Assembly (NCBI GenBank): GCA_024114885.1
Contig: CP099421.1
Coordinates: 310,001 to 374,000, forward strand
Direction of reading: 5' to 3'
DNA: 64,000 nucleotides
Source: Septoria linicola
Taxonomy: Eukaryota; Ascomycota; Dothideomycetes; Mycosphaerellales; Mycosphaerellaceae
Shown here: positions 21,242-32,480 of the stretch, piece after piece
How positions within the stretch are numbered: the first letter of the stretch is position 1
Layout of the letters: the number at the start of each line of letters is the position of its first letter
The notes under the pieces: model-generated
Database searches by the model: none
The model's input: the letters and a program-made list of their open reading frames with translations, nothing else
Told to the model about the DNA's origin: nothing
Translations under genes and position numbers: made by a program

Positions 21242-24200
21242 ATGGCGGACGTCTACGGTGTGGACAACTATCAGGTTGGTACAGCATCCAAGCAGGCATT
21301 GATGGCAGCTCTGAAAGATTACACCATAGATCAACGTAGGAGCCGGAGACTGCTCAGTCCATATCCTGGCCAAGAATCCATGTCCTAATGACAACAGAGG
21401 CGAGGTCGTCCATGCTGTACTGGTCGACGGCGGAAACACCACCGATAGACATGAATATATCAATCAATCGTTACGAGATATTGAGACCATGTATGACAAT
21501 GCTTCGGCGAACAGCGTTGCACCCATCCGGTTCCATTCTCGGGTCGTAACACACTGGGACGCCGACCACTATGTGGGAATAATAGATTTACTCGAGAGTG
21601 ATCTTACTGCTCAGTACCAGAAGGCTGCAGAGGTCATTGTGAAGAAGTATAATGCCTGGGACAAACACCCTCAGGAGAAAGCTGAAGAAGAGCCGCGCCG
21701 CACTGTTGAACTGATCGAAGTCCATTGGTCCAATCTAATTACTTAAGGTACAGCCTGAAGGGCGAGTATTTGACGACATTATACTGTCCAAATTGGAAAT
21801 TTTCTGCTACCGCCAAGTATGAAGCGAGTCAACCACAGGGCAGGGGAAGAGGAAGAGAAACAACGGAAAACACGATTGTGGTTTTCAATGGCGCACCTTC
21901 GAACCCCGACAAAAACCCATTAATGCTCCTCAACGAAAAGACTGGAATTATCTCTGTCATTGCTGGAACATATCAAATCGATGCTGTTAGTGCTTCTCGT
22001 GGCGAGCATGGCGAAAAGGAACCGATCTTTGTCCCTGCTTCCAAGGTTGTGTACGATGCCATCAATCTCATCGGAAGAGACATCATCACGGGAAAGGGAG
22101 TGAAACCCGCCGGAGCTAGTCTCATGCAGCCATGGACGAGCATCAAGTCGCTAAAAGCCCTATTGGACGAGCACAAGGTTGCTGTTGGTATGCCCAGCAT
22201 GTACTGCGTAGCAGCTGCTCGTCAGGTCATTGGACGTCCGAGAATGGCGTTGAATGCCGTTGATGGCGTCTCTGAGGGGCTGTGGTGTTTAACAACGGAC
22301 AGAACAACACCACCAATGCGATGTCATTGGCATTTCTCATTGCATGGCCGCCAAGCAAGATTGGAGACAAGCCTCGAGTATCGTCATATTCTGGAGGCGA
22401 TGCTGAGGGCTATATCGAGACCAGGTTGCTCCCGTTCCTCTCAGATATTGATCGTGTCACTATGGTCAAAGCTGGTCATCATGGCTCAGAATTAACGTTG
22501 CAACCCAGAGTCATCTCCCAGGTGAATCCGCTGAGTTTAGTGATCTCTGCTGGTGATGCATAAAAACATCCTCGTACATCATATCCCATCCTCCAAGACA
22601 TGCGCCTCACTAAAGAGCACTCTAGACTGGACAAGGCTCGCGTTCTTGTTTCTGCATTGGAGCAGACAGATCTACGAGAAGAAGCGTGGCGGCCAGGCAT
22701 TCATCTGGAGCACATGGTATCCTTACTGGACGATTGCCCCTCCGCGAACTTCTTCTAAGCAAGGAGATCGTGCAGCGGAAGAACAAGCCGATGTCGATCA
22801 GCTAGCTGCAATGGAGAAACTACTCATTGTCTCCCCGTTTTACAATCAAGAGAATACTGCTTTTCGTACCGCGTTGGACGATTGGTACAAGGCATACCTC
22901 ACAGCGTTGATACCCAAAGGGATCGTGAAAGATTCCAACGAGACTGTGCAGGATCCCCAGGAGGTCGTGCAATACCGAACACCGAACACATGCGAAGAAT
23001 ACGAAAAGATAATCGCCGCGCGTAAAGACAATGAAAGTAGCGCAGGATATGCGAACCCAAGAGCGCCTCAGCCCGCCACTATGCTGGTGCTACTTCCTGC
23101 TCTCATGAGTTTGTTTCGCGAAATATGGGATACACTCTCGGACATATCTTTGGCTGACACTGCAACCAATACGATTACAGTGGTCAGCTCAATACCTGCT
23201 CTCAATCTGCGCGTCATCACCTCGTCTGACCTCAAGGCGTCTTCTTCGTCTGTGGCTCTACATATAGACGACCCGCTGGTCGACTTCTTGGTAGCTTTGA
23301 CGACCGAGCGAGTCGCCTTCGAAGACACACTGCAAGTGCCAGCAGGTCAAGTCACGTCGGTTCAGGATGTAGCCTTGTCCAAGAAGTCTGACTTCGTTCA
23401 GTGGATGAGCGAAGCAATAGGCGTCAGGATGGTTCGCATGTCAGTAGTAGTGGATCGTCATACCAGCTTAGAAGGGAGTGCAGCCAATGCAATCTGGATT
23501 AGACCAGAGAAAAGCCTCAGGAAAGTAATCCGGCTACATTCGCGACAATCCGAGGGCTCCCGTATGGAAGAATTCGTCAAGGACCATCTGCCGAACATGA
23601 CTATTGTAGATGTCAGGCTCGTCGCACTCGAGTAGGCTCGGCGCTTGTCGTTTCAGAGACAATCTTCGTATGTCTACAAGATAGATTCCAAGCCGACAGT
23701 GATCGCGAAAGTTGGACTTGGTCAATCTGGAACCTCTGATTTCTTGTCCTCCATTAGATACGGCACAAATGGGCTAGATGTGTGCTTGCGCTGGGACGGC
23801 GGGAGCGATCCAATTGCTGACTTGATCAATTGGATGAACGAACGACTACAATCGGCTGACACCAACCGCACCAAGACCAAGCTCGATCAGAGCATGTTTG
23901 ATACCCTTTTGGGTGACCTTGGCGCCAAAGATCCGCTTAAGCTAAGGCGCGTCTTCTTGCAGCTCGGGTCGGACAAGAGACTACACAGCGTCAAAATCGA
24001 GTTCGAGGTTGATCTTGACTTCGGTGCGCCTAGTGGCACAAAAGTACCCATCTTGGCCACCTTCTTCTGGAATCCGAATCGTTTCGGCTTTCGGGCAGAA
24101 CTTTGGCCACCAAGTTTACTTCCTAAGGACCACCCGGGTCCGTGGCTGTGGCCGAAGTATGAGCCGTGGTTGACGATATCGCCGTCTAGCAAACATGCAC

Positions 24201-26772
24201 AGAATCATTTCTCACTACTGTATATTCGCCCTGCGGAGCGGGACAATGCGGGTGAGACAATCGATGGAAAGCATGTCTCCGCTGGTATACCGACAGAAAT
24301 ATACGATGCAGTGCTGGAGATAAACTCCACTTATACGAGAATGTCCGCAGAAGTTGAGTGCGATGCTACAGCTATGAAGAGCCAGGTTCCAATGATAGCT
24401 CTGGAATCTTTACGTCTCAGCGCAGAATATCGAAGGGCACAAGGTAATAAAGCTGGAGAGTTCCTTCTGAGCATGGAAGGAAGTGTTACCCTGGAGTCTC
24501 GCGGAACATCCTTACACCGGGATATAGATATCCTAATGCGGAGTCGTTGGTAAAACTATCGCACCAAACCCAAACGCCATCAAGACTTGAGAACTGGTCT
24601 CTTTCCGTGACAATGTACGGCATTCAGCTTGCCTCATGGTACTCGCTGTTCCCGACAGGTGGCCCGCAAGATGCTGTCATGAGTCTTCTCGAGCACTTGT
24701 ACATCCCTGAGATTTCTGTTGTCTACCACTATAACAAGGGCGAAGCATCGAGCTTCGTCTCGAAAGGCGTAAGTATAGGTGGTATGGAAGTGAAATACAA
24801 CAAACCACCGGTCATATTAGCTGGTCTGTTCCGTCATATTGTCAAGGATGATTCGGACCTCTACGCTGGAGGGATCAAGCTAGGTATTACGCCATACAAC
24901 TTCCTCGCCGCTGGAATGTACGGAGACGCCACTGGCCCTCCACCTAAAAAGGAAACGTTCAAAACAATGTTCATCTTCGTGAAGCTTAACGGTCCATTGG
25001 TTGAACTCGACGTTGCAGAGATCAGTGGCATCTGTGGTGGATTCGGCTACAACTCGAATCTTAAGTTCCCAGAAACCTCGCAGCTGGCCCGATTCCCGCT
25101 TTTGACTACGGATGGAAGTGCAAAGTATCCGCTCGATGAACTCAATGCTTTGACCAATAGCTCCGAGGGCTGGATCACGCCTCAAAAGGGGGCTCTGTGG
25201 CTAGCAGCAGGTCTCGAAATCAAGGCTTTCCAGGTCGTGGACATTTCTGCAATGGCAGCTATGACCTGGGCGAGTCCATCACCATTGGTCTCTTCGCGGG
25301 AGCAGTAGTCAAGTTACCCAAAGGCGTCCCCGATGTGGAGGTGCTCCTGCTTGTGGACTTCCTTTTCACGGCACAAGTGAATCTGAACAAGGGATCACTA
25401 ATAGTCGGCAGTGAATTGGCTCCGCGATCTTTTCGTTTTGCACAAGTCGTGTCGGCTGACCGGAGGCATGGCACTGGCGTATTGGTTTCCTGATTCAGAT
25501 CATGCTGAAGATTGGGTCCTCACGATTGGTGGCTACCACCCACAGTTCAAGAAGCCCGCCCACTACCCTGATGCTTCACGCCTGGGCATCTCCTGGCAGT
25601 AAGATGAGCACTTGTACATTTCTGGAGGAGCATAATTTGCACTGACACCGAGATCATGTATGGCCGGCGTACGGTTACAGGCGCGCTTCCAAATGGACTC
25701 TTTGTCCGCGCACTTCGAAACGCACGCCGACTTTCTGGTTAACTTCGAGCCATTCCAATTCCCGGGCGACAGTGGAGTCTCGATCCACGTAGACTACGAA
25801 ATCGACTATGGTGTCGGCCACGATACCATATCTGTCGACGTCAGCGCCGGCTTGAAGCTACATGGTCCTCCTGTCGGTGGTTCCGCCTTCATTGACATAC
25901 ATGTCTTCAGCACTACAATTGACTTTGGACAAGATTACCAGCCTAAGCCTGCACGCCCTCTAGAACAATTCTGGTCACCCATATGTCAAGGCAAGGACGA
26001 GCAGATGAAGCATACAGTCTTGGTCGAAAGCGGCCTCGTCACTCGTGATCCCGGTCAGCCAACAAATGCCGCTGCATCCAGGCCTGACTTTGAGGTATCA
26101 GCACATTCTTTCCAATGTCGTGTTGTATTGAGAGCTACAGCATCATCAATACAGCATGGAAAGGATGCGCTCCAGTCGGGAGCACCAGTTCACGCGAAGC
26201 TGTGCAAGGCGGCTGGCAATAACCTGAAGAGTGAAGCCACAATCAGAGTCTAGAAGATTGTGAATGACTCCCCTGATGCCACGCCGCTGGCTCTGACCAT
26301 GACACCGGAGAAGAAGAAGCTACCTAGTTCTCTATGTGACGAATGTAGGCAATTTGCATCTTCACTTACCCATCACTGACCAGATAACTGACATTCCGTA
26401 GACATTCCTTCACTCGATCCCGACTACAAACCCCCCACTGCAAATGCGGCACTTTGAACCGATTCAGCCGACACGATTGAGCACATCATGGGCGCAACTC
26501 TGAGATGTCCCTTGCCAAAACCCTCAGATGACCACATACCGGCGATCAACCTGGAAGAGGCTTCCAAAGTACACCTCCTCACGGACAAGAACAATCCTCC
26601 TCAGATCCCAGTCTCTGTCCACGACGCAGCATTACCAGCTCCATTCGATAGAGGCAAAGATGCCAAAGCAGCTTGGCAGAAAACGGATCTAGCCATCTCT
26701 CGAGACAAAGTACTGGCAGCCTTCTCATCTCTCGTAGCAGCTACCGGAGGTCCCACCAGAATGGAGTCATAA
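21242..26772 (+). pseudogene. Broken large gene: metallo-beta-lactamase-like domain plus DUF6603-type region
   Basis: A single ancestral protein of roughly 1700-1800 residues can be followed through about 5.5 kb in shifting frames. The N-terminus carries a metallo-beta-lactamase-like domain: INVGAGDCSVHIL, AVLVDGGN, the metal-binding THWDADH (about 21547-21567) and, further on, KAGHHGSE (about 22468-22491). The C-terminal half has DUF6603 features: LTGGMALAYWF, LTIGGYHPQFKKPAHYP, ETHADFLVNFEPFQF and LKLHGPPVGGSAFIDIHVF. Lesions seen: in-frame stops at 22561, 23633, 25600, 25633 and 26251, and frame changes near 21330, 21735, 22272, 22680, 24550, 25270 and 25430. The 25270 change looks like loss of one G from a G run. 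Some frame changes could be unrecognised introns, but homology reads straight through several stops (ISGGA-stop-FALTP). The family's function is unknown; the lactamase part suggests hydrolase ancestry. Confidence 0.8.
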
Positions 26773-27473
26773 TGACGGAAAGATGAGGTCGAGCGTACTT
26801 CCCGCCTAGAGGTCGCGGGCGCGCTCCTGCTCTTTTCAGATGGTGGTTGTACCACAGTCCCAAGCGAATCGACGTAGGAAGCGGTGTGGCATGCGGCTAC
26901 CCAGCAGCGTATGTTCTCTGCTTGCCCGCCATGTAGCTGCTGACATATCAAGGATGACTGTGGCATTCCCCTCGTCTCAAATTGGCAAGTGCTCTTAATC
27001 GGTTGGGCAACTCATGGCGAAGCTAGCACTTGGGAATCCCACTACGACAGTGGATGATCGTCGATCGTCAGCCAACCACTGGTTCGACACAGAAGCTCAG
27101 TTAGATTCGACGTTGCGAAGAATGTCGAAATCCCAAAGGCGGGTCTCCAGAATTGCAGGTGGTGATCCATGCACTGCATGCATTGACCTGTAGTCACTGA
27201 GTGAAAATTGATGAGCATGGCCGCAGCATTGTACGCGGAGGAAGCAGGGATACGAATGGAAACCCATGTAAGTTCGTTTATGCATCCATTGTAGTCTCCT
27301 ATCAAGCCTTGCTAGATGCGAGCAAGTCTCTTGCCATCAGCATGTATGCTCATGTACAATTCTTCTGCTAGCTTCTCGGATTAGTACGTGATGCTTTGGC
27401 CCTCTCGCCAGAGACTCTCGTCCTCCTGTGCATTTGCGCCTTGCTACATCTGCGCAGAACGCTGGCTTTGCGC
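26773..27473. other. Intergenic region
   Basis: The 3' flanks of the DUF6603-type pseudogene and of the next minus-strand gene. Only short random frames are present. Confidence 0.4.
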
Positions 27474-28421
27474 TCACTCGCTCTCCATCAGCATCTCGTT
27501 ACAAGACTTGTTCGCTTGGTCCATTCTGGCAGCAAGCCTCACTTTCTCGTTCTTGCTTCTGCTTTTGACACCGCGAATTCTCCTGTCTTCGATACGCAAG
27601 CACTGCACTATGCAGTACTCGCAGTGACAACCTGGCAGACGGGCAATTTCTTTGGAGCCAGATGAATCTTGATTTGGGATCTTGATTGCTTCCATCAGGC
27701 GCAATGGCTTGAGAACCCCATGTTGAAAACGCAATCCTAGCTCCTGCAACTGTGGTCCTAAGGTCTTCATGATGTATTTGTACATCTTCTTCTTGCTGTA
27801 GGCGATGTACAAATCTTGGATCGTCGCCGCGCACTCTTGGCCCATGTCTCTGATTCCCTGCACGATTGCCAGTCCGTCGCTCTTTCTGTCGAAGAGCGTG
27901 GCGTAGAGTCTCGACTTCGAGAATATCTGAGAGAGCACCTCGGCTCGCAGCTGCCAGCTGACATGTGCGAGAATGGGGAATGTGTTGCGCTTAGCGCTAT
28001 GGGCCTCGGGCTGCAGACGAACAGCCCGGTCGATAGCTTTGTGGTGGTGCATCGGTGTGGACTCGCTGTCGTTGACACGCAGAAATGTAATGCGATGGGC
28101 GTGACCACAATGGACGCCATACCCGCGACTCTTGATCTTGTTGCGGCAGAAACGGGTGATGAATGGCGAGTGAAAGTCTTTGTAGGCGGAGCCGTTGGTC
28201 TTGACGTATTGCTGAGCCGTTCTTGATTCATGTTCAGTGATGAAACACTTGTCTGCACCGTGAATGACCAAAGAGCATACGCGGCATTGATGTGGGATGG
28301 TGTCATCGACGCCATGGTAGATAAGGTCTCTTAACTCGCGTGGAATCGTCAGGAAGCCAGCATCCTCTGATGATGAGGAGCTCTGAAGCACGCCGAGGAC
28401 AGCGCCACCAGGCATCTCCAT
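27474..28421 (-). CDS. Hypothetical protein with LRDLIY-type N-terminal motif
   Basis: A single exon encodes 315 residues. The N-terminal FLTIPRELRDLIYHGVDD matches the (L/F)xxLPxELRxxIY element that opens many fungal F-box-like and 2EXR-type proteins, often followed by a region counting variable residues. Cys pairs occur at CRVC (about residues 46-49) and CHCEYC (about 271-276), which might form metal sites. A basic segment, KSRSKNEKVRLAARM, lies near the C-terminus. No enzyme motif is visible. The frame is long, has one clear Met start and sits alone between a pseudogene and a repeat-like tract, so I accept it as a gene of unknown function, probably lineage-restricted. Confidence 0.6.
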   Translation of the reverse strand: MEMPGGAVLGVLQSSSSSEDAGFLTIPRELRDLIYHGVDDTIPHQCRVCSLVIHGADKCFITEHESRTAQQYVKTNGSAYKDFHSPFITRFCRNKIKSRGYGVHCGHAHRITFLRVNDSESTPMHHHKAIDRAVRLQPEAHSAKRNTFPILAHVSWQLRAEVLSQIFSKSRLYATLFDRKSDGLAIVQGIRDMGQECAATIQDLYIAYSKKKMYKYIMKTLGPQLQELGLRFQHGVLKPLRLMEAIKIPNQDSSGSKEIARLPGCHCEYCIVQCLRIEDRRIRGVKSRSKNEKVRLAARMDQANKSCNEMLMESE

Positions 28422-28650
28422 GGTAGCCGACTTGAGGTGTCGATATCTGCTTGTGCATTCCTGTTAGTGCGAGTTCGGGCTTTTGTGCGCGCCGGCTTCA
28501 GCTGCCTTGCCAAGCATTCCAAGTGAAGCTGCAGGTGCTCTTCTCGAAGGTTCACCTGCATAACAGAACCGAAATTAGCTCAGGTTGCGAAGGGAGTGGT
28601 TCCTCAGCGCTCGCACAAGGTATATGTTACGATCAAAATTAAGTTTCCTT

Positions 28651-28809
28651 GTTGATCTGGTCTAATGGCAAGGCACGTAGAGGCAGCCGCACTTTAATGG
28701 CGGCTTGCACTTCTATACCGGGACTCATGCTCCGACATTTGTTGGAGTACCTGTAGCGCTTGCGCATAGAACCTCTGCGGGATGTTTGGTTCGATTTCGA
28801 CGGTCAGCA
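28651..28809 (+). ncRNA. tRNA-like cloverleaf with long insertion at the anticodon loop (unit A)
   Basis: The 5' and 3' parts pair as a tRNA would: acceptor 28651-28657 with 28802-28808 (7 of 7 counting two G-U), D stem 28660-28663 with 28671-28674 (4 of 4) around an AATGGCA loop, anticodon stem 28676-28680 with 28775-28779 (5 of 5, one G-U), a 5-nt variable loop, and a T stem (4 of 5) around TTCGATT. A run of eight T at 28816-28823 lies just downstream, as in Pol III terminators. The anticodon loop is interrupted by about 94 nt and lacks the usual U33, so an anticodon cannot be read. It is either a degenerate intron-bearing tRNA or a tRNA-derived SINE-like unit. Confidence 0.45.
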
Positions 28810-28901
28810 GGACTCTTTTTTTTGGTTTGGCTGGCTCCTTTTCCCGCGCCTGTAGAAAGCACTAGACGGCGTTTGTCTTGTTTTCGACTGTGCCTGTTCT
28901 T

Positions 28902-29028
28902 TACAGCCTGATCCAATGGTAAGGTACGTGGAGACAGTATAGGCCGGTTCCTGCTACTTCAGTACCACTGATAGCGTTCGCGCATATTATTCTTTTCGGG
29001 ACGCTTGTTTCGACTCCGTCGGCTGATT
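28902..29028 (+). ncRNA. tRNA-like unit B (diverged)
   Basis: The order of parts matches unit A: TGATCCAATGGTAAGGTACGTGG at the 5' end (A-box-like, 28909 onward) and CGGGACG then TTTCGACTCC (B-box-like) at the 3' end. The acceptor pairs only partly (CAGCC with GGCTG) and the T stem is poor, so it would not fold well now. It starts about 250 bp after unit A. Confidence 0.35.
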
Positions 29029-29130
29029 TCTTCGAAGTCTGCTTGCTCGCCATGTGTATTCCCGATCGCTCGGACATTCGACTCCTTCCACGACACAAGC
29101 TTTACTTACCTGTCCCGACGCCCTGTTGCT

Positions 29131-29239
29131 GTCGCCCTGGTCTGATATCAAGGCACACAGCCGGTGGCGTGGACGGCCACATCCTCGCTCTTCATGCCAT
29201 CGTGCCATGAGGTTTTTGGTTCTGTTCCGGCGGATGCAT
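29131..29239 (+). ncRNA. tRNA-like unit C (diverged)
   Basis: The third unit begins about 230 bp after unit B: GTCGCCC then TGGTCTGATATCAAGGCACACAG. Its D stem is intact (GTCT with AGGC) and a T-arm-like TTTGGTTCTGTTCCGG lies at the 3' end. Acceptor and anticodon stems no longer pair fully. The inserted segment is shorter than in unit A. Confidence 0.3.
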
Positions 29240-30184
29240 GTATACGCTCGACAATACTCTTCTGGTACTCTCTCACGAGTTCATTTGAATCTATAATTCC
29301 GCTCCGCCGCGCGCATGAGTTACGTCGTCTCTATCTAGCGTGCTGCCACTGGAGCACTATACATCCATATGGCCATAGATGTGATATCCAGATCTCGTCG
29401 AAAAGAGCGCTGTGAATGTTGCGCTTCTATTTGTGTATTGAAGCCGCTTGCAAAGCTCTCGCTTCACGATTACTTCCTCACAATCTGACAGTGTGCAAAT
29501 ACCACTCCCAATAGCATAATGACCAAGTTTCAGGCAATGTGTTCAAGATCCGTTGGCGTGCAGGACTACACTTTCAATGGATGAAAATGTGTGCAGAAGA
29601 TCAATTCGAGCTGGCTGTCACCTATCTGGAGCTGCCGTAGACAGGTCTCCAGGGCGCGCCGTTCCAAACTCATGCAGGGACCTGCAAAAGGAACGAAGCG
29701 GAGCTTAATGCTCCAGGCATGACTTGTCGAGTTGCAGCGTTTGCCTCGCATACATACGTGTACACATCCGCATGCTGCGCACACGTCCAAGCCTATAGTG
29801 CTTAGTGGCGATACTTTAAGCTCAGCTCAGCGGATTTCCTCGCTTCGATTCCCTTACCGGCCAGCCATTGAAATTCGAGCACACATTGTGTGTGCGTGGC
29901 TGCCCTCGTCTACGTCACGACGTGTTGTAACGACCGTGAACTGAGGTAGAAGTGCGAGACCAACGTGATGGTCGCATGCCCATCGTGCTGTTGACAGGTT
30001 GTGGGACTCAAGTATCTTTTCTTGTTGGCTTTCGCATGTCTTTGTCCTTGTATTTTTGCCTTCCGTGGTCGGAGGACGTCGATGAGATGCTTGCTTCTGG
30101 CTCAATGGAGGTGAAGGTCTGCCTTGATCTCGTGCCTATAGCGAAAGTCGGTCGCCAGGCTCTCGCTGGAGGATGTCCCGGGAT
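29240..30184. other. Intergenic region
   Basis: About 945 bp downstream of the tRNA-like units and of the convergent epimerase gene. Only short random frames are present; I recognise nothing. Confidence 0.4.
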
Positions 30185-31192
30185 CTACAGTGTATAGACA
30201 CCAGTCGGAACGGCATGATAACCACGCTTCCCAACCTTGTGTGTCAGCTGACTCCTGTAGTCCTTGCCTTCGCTAACGAGTCCTACAGCACGTTCGAAAG
30301 TGTAAACAGGTTGCCAGTCCAGCTCGCGCACAGCCTTGGATGAATCATACACTCGGTCCAGTCTGTCAGGGAGCTTCCATCCATGCTTGATGAGAAGTTC
30401 TGCGTGATGTTGTAATGTCTGTCGAATAACCTCGCCCGCTTGACAGTCAAGATCGCTCAATAGCTCGGTGCTGCACTTGAACGGTGGCGGTGCACTGATG
30501 ATGTACTTCGCCCAGCCAAAGTCTTTTGCCATGCGCATGGCCTGCACATGTGCAGAAACGACATCGGATATGTCAGCTCGGCGATAGAGGAGCTCGTTGA
30601 CCTTCAGATTGTCGTCTTCGTATGCAGCGCGTGCACTCTCGTCATCATCGGCCTCGGGGAAGAATCTGGAAGTCTTCAAGACTAGAGTGGGCATCTTGCT
30701 TTCCATGTGCACAAGGTGGCATAAGTCCTCAGCTGCAACCTTGGTAGCGCCATAGATGTTCTTCGGGATGGGCACGACCGTCTCGTCAATCCAGGCCGCT
30801 GGCTGGCCTTTCTTGGGAGCCAGAGCTGAGCCAAAGGTCGAAGTTGTGCTTGTGAAGATGAAGGCCTCAATGTGGCCAGTCTTCGCAGCTTCCTCGAGTA
30901 GTACCAGCGTTCCCGTGACGTTGGTATCGATAAAGTCCTGCTTACTGTGCGAGCTAACGTGCGGTTTGTGCAGCGTCGCAGTGTGCAAGACATAGCGCAG
31001 TGTGGGATTCTCAGCGAACGTCTTCGTGACCAAATCTCTGTCCGACACGGAGCCGAGAACAGAAGTATGCTCAGATGGCAGGATGTCTAAGCCAAGTGGA
31101 TTGTAGCCATACTTGGGAAGCTCGAGCATCAAGGCATATCCGAGGTGACCGGAAGATCCTGTCACGAGAACGTCGGGAGACGCCATTGGCAT
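30185..31192 (-). CDS. NAD(P)-dependent epimerase/dehydratase (extended SDR)
   Basis: An uninterrupted frame gives 335 residues from the Met at 31192; a second Met at 31186 is equally likely. An upstream in-frame leader to 31240 is Ser/Tyr-rich and does not resemble the family. The Rossmann dinucleotide motif TGSSGHLG is near the N-terminus, followed by DRDLV, the HTATLHKPHV strand and the catalytic YGATK (Tyr-x-x-x-Lys) with an upstream Ser/Thr-rich strand (IFTSTTSTFG). Extended SDRs of this type interconvert nucleotide sugars or reduce small carbonyl substrates. The central ICHL-type helix (DLCHLVHMESKMPTLVLKTSRFFPE) and the SDVVSAHVQAM segment are as in bacterial-type UDP-glucose 4-epimerase-like oxidoreductases, but the substrate is unknown. 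No signal peptide is needed for a cytosolic enzyme. Confidence 0.85.
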   Translation of the reverse strand: MPMASPDVLVTGSSGHLGYALMLELPKYGYNPLGLDILPSEHTSVLGSVSDRDLVTKTFAENPTLRYVLHTATLHKPHVSSHSKQDFIDTNVTGTLVLLEEAAKTGHIEAFIFTSTTSTFGSALAPKKGQPAAWIDETVVPIPKNIYGATKVAAEDLCHLVHMESKMPTLVLKTSRFFPEADDDESARAAYEDDNLKVNELLYRRADISDVVSAHVQAMRMAKDFGWAKYIISAPPPFKCSTELLSDLDCQAGEVIRQTLQHHAELLIKHGWKLPDRLDRVYDSSKAVRELDWQPVYTFERAVGLVSEGKDYRSQLTHKVGKRGYHAVPTGVYTL

Positions 31193-31831
31193 GCTGGTCT
31201 GAGAGTATGAACGGCTGGAGCAGAGGATGTATATCTTCACATGTATAGACGATCGGCCCTGTGACTCAGCGCTCAGTGGCGTCCACTAAGTCCAGGTGCA
31301 GGAAATTATTGAGCGGCACGGGAGCCTGCATACCGCTACTGGAAGATCATGGTCGGGTCTTGCCAGTGTGCACAATTCGACTTCACGAATATCGTGTATC
31401 CCGTCGGTGCTATGCAAGTCTGCAAGGACATGTGCGCTAACTTCAGTCTGTGACGGAAGCCATGGCGAGACTGGTATGCTGCCGATATTTGTACGTTATA
31501 GCAGCGTCGAAGCAGTCGTCACCTTCGCGATATGTAGCAATGCCGTAACCTATTCGGACATGTGCAGGACGAGACGATGTAGAAGGTGAATCAGAAGTGG
31601 AGGTAAGATTGTCATCGTAAAGCTTGGCTTGGCGGCAGGTTTGGCGAGCGAACTGGATCCACCCCGAAAACAATGTCTTTTCCTTAACATCAACATCGTT
31701 CATCGGCATCGAGGTTGCATCAAAGCTCCTTGATCGGCCTAGCCCTCATGTCAGAGCTTGTTCTGCTGACTACAACACCAACCCAACCACAGCCCACACC
31801 ACAGAAATCATCCCACTCCCTTCCACCGACT
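31193..31831. other. Intergenic region
   Basis: Promoter of the epimerase gene and 3' flank of the cysteine-rich gene. On the minus strand near 31790-31750 there is a short hydrophobic frame (MISVVWAVVGLVL) that could be an alternative C-terminal exon of the neighbouring secreted protein. Confidence 0.35.
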
Positions 31832-32480
31832 TCAATGTCCTCTCCCCATCACTTTACACTCTCCACTCCCGCTGCCCCCAGCAACCGCAGACACACTCCC
31901 CGTAGCACTACTCGTCGTCTCCGTTGCTGTCGCCGTAATCTCCGGCGGCGGCAACGTAACACTCCCTATCGTGACCCCATCATCACTGCCCACCGGAGTC
32001 GCAGACAATGTCGCAGAACTAGCCATACTCGCTGTCATTGTTGCAGCCCCATCATCATCCTCATCATCATCGGGACAACTCGCGCCCAAACAAATACAAG
32101 GCTCGACCGTACTAGCCGTAGCGTCAGGATCGCAGTATGTGCCTGCTGCGCAGCAGCCGTCGAGACAGCAGCCGCCTATTGATTGACACTGTAATGAGTA
32201 AGCAGAGAATGTTAGTTTCGTTCGGATTGCGTGTGGTGTGTGTGTTCTAGCAAGGTAGGATTGAGATGAGGGCACTTACACAGCTGTTTCCATCAGAGCA
32301 AAGTGTTTGGAGGACTGGGCATGTGCTCGTTTGTCGTTTGAAGAGGCTGAGCAGGTCGCCTGGTGCTTGTAATGAGGAATGGGCGAGACTGGCTAGACGT
32401 CTTCGTTGGACAGGGGCATCATTTGCGAGGACAGTGCTGGCGAGAAGGGAAGTGAGAGTGAACAGGACTGTGCGGTGCAT
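31832..32480 (-). CDS. Small secreted cysteine-rich protein with Ser/Thr-rich tail
   Basis: Exons 32480-32280 and 32188-31832 join in phase 0 across a 91-nt intron to 185 residues. A signal peptide is clear (MHRTVLFTLTSLLASTVLA, cut near ANDA). After a dibasic, Kex2-like LFKR site there is a cysteine-rich module of the kind found in fungal secreted proteins (CPVLQTLC, then CCQSIGGCCLDGCCAAGTYC and CICLGASC), an acidic run, and a Ser/Thr-rich tail typical of cell-wall or GPI proteins. As called the protein lacks a hydrophobic C-terminus. A possible 38-nt intron (GTAAAG to AAG, starting near 31865) would instead splice to a tail ending MISVVWAVVGLVL, a plausible GPI signal. It could be a wall protein or an effector candidate. 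Confidence 0.75.

Noticed and set aside
25599..25656. Possible 55-nt intron (GTAAGA to CCGAG) removing two stops in the DUF6603-type gene
   Set aside because: The removed stretch still reads as family sequence (ISGGA-stop-FALTP), so it is decayed exon rather than intron, though the donor is good.
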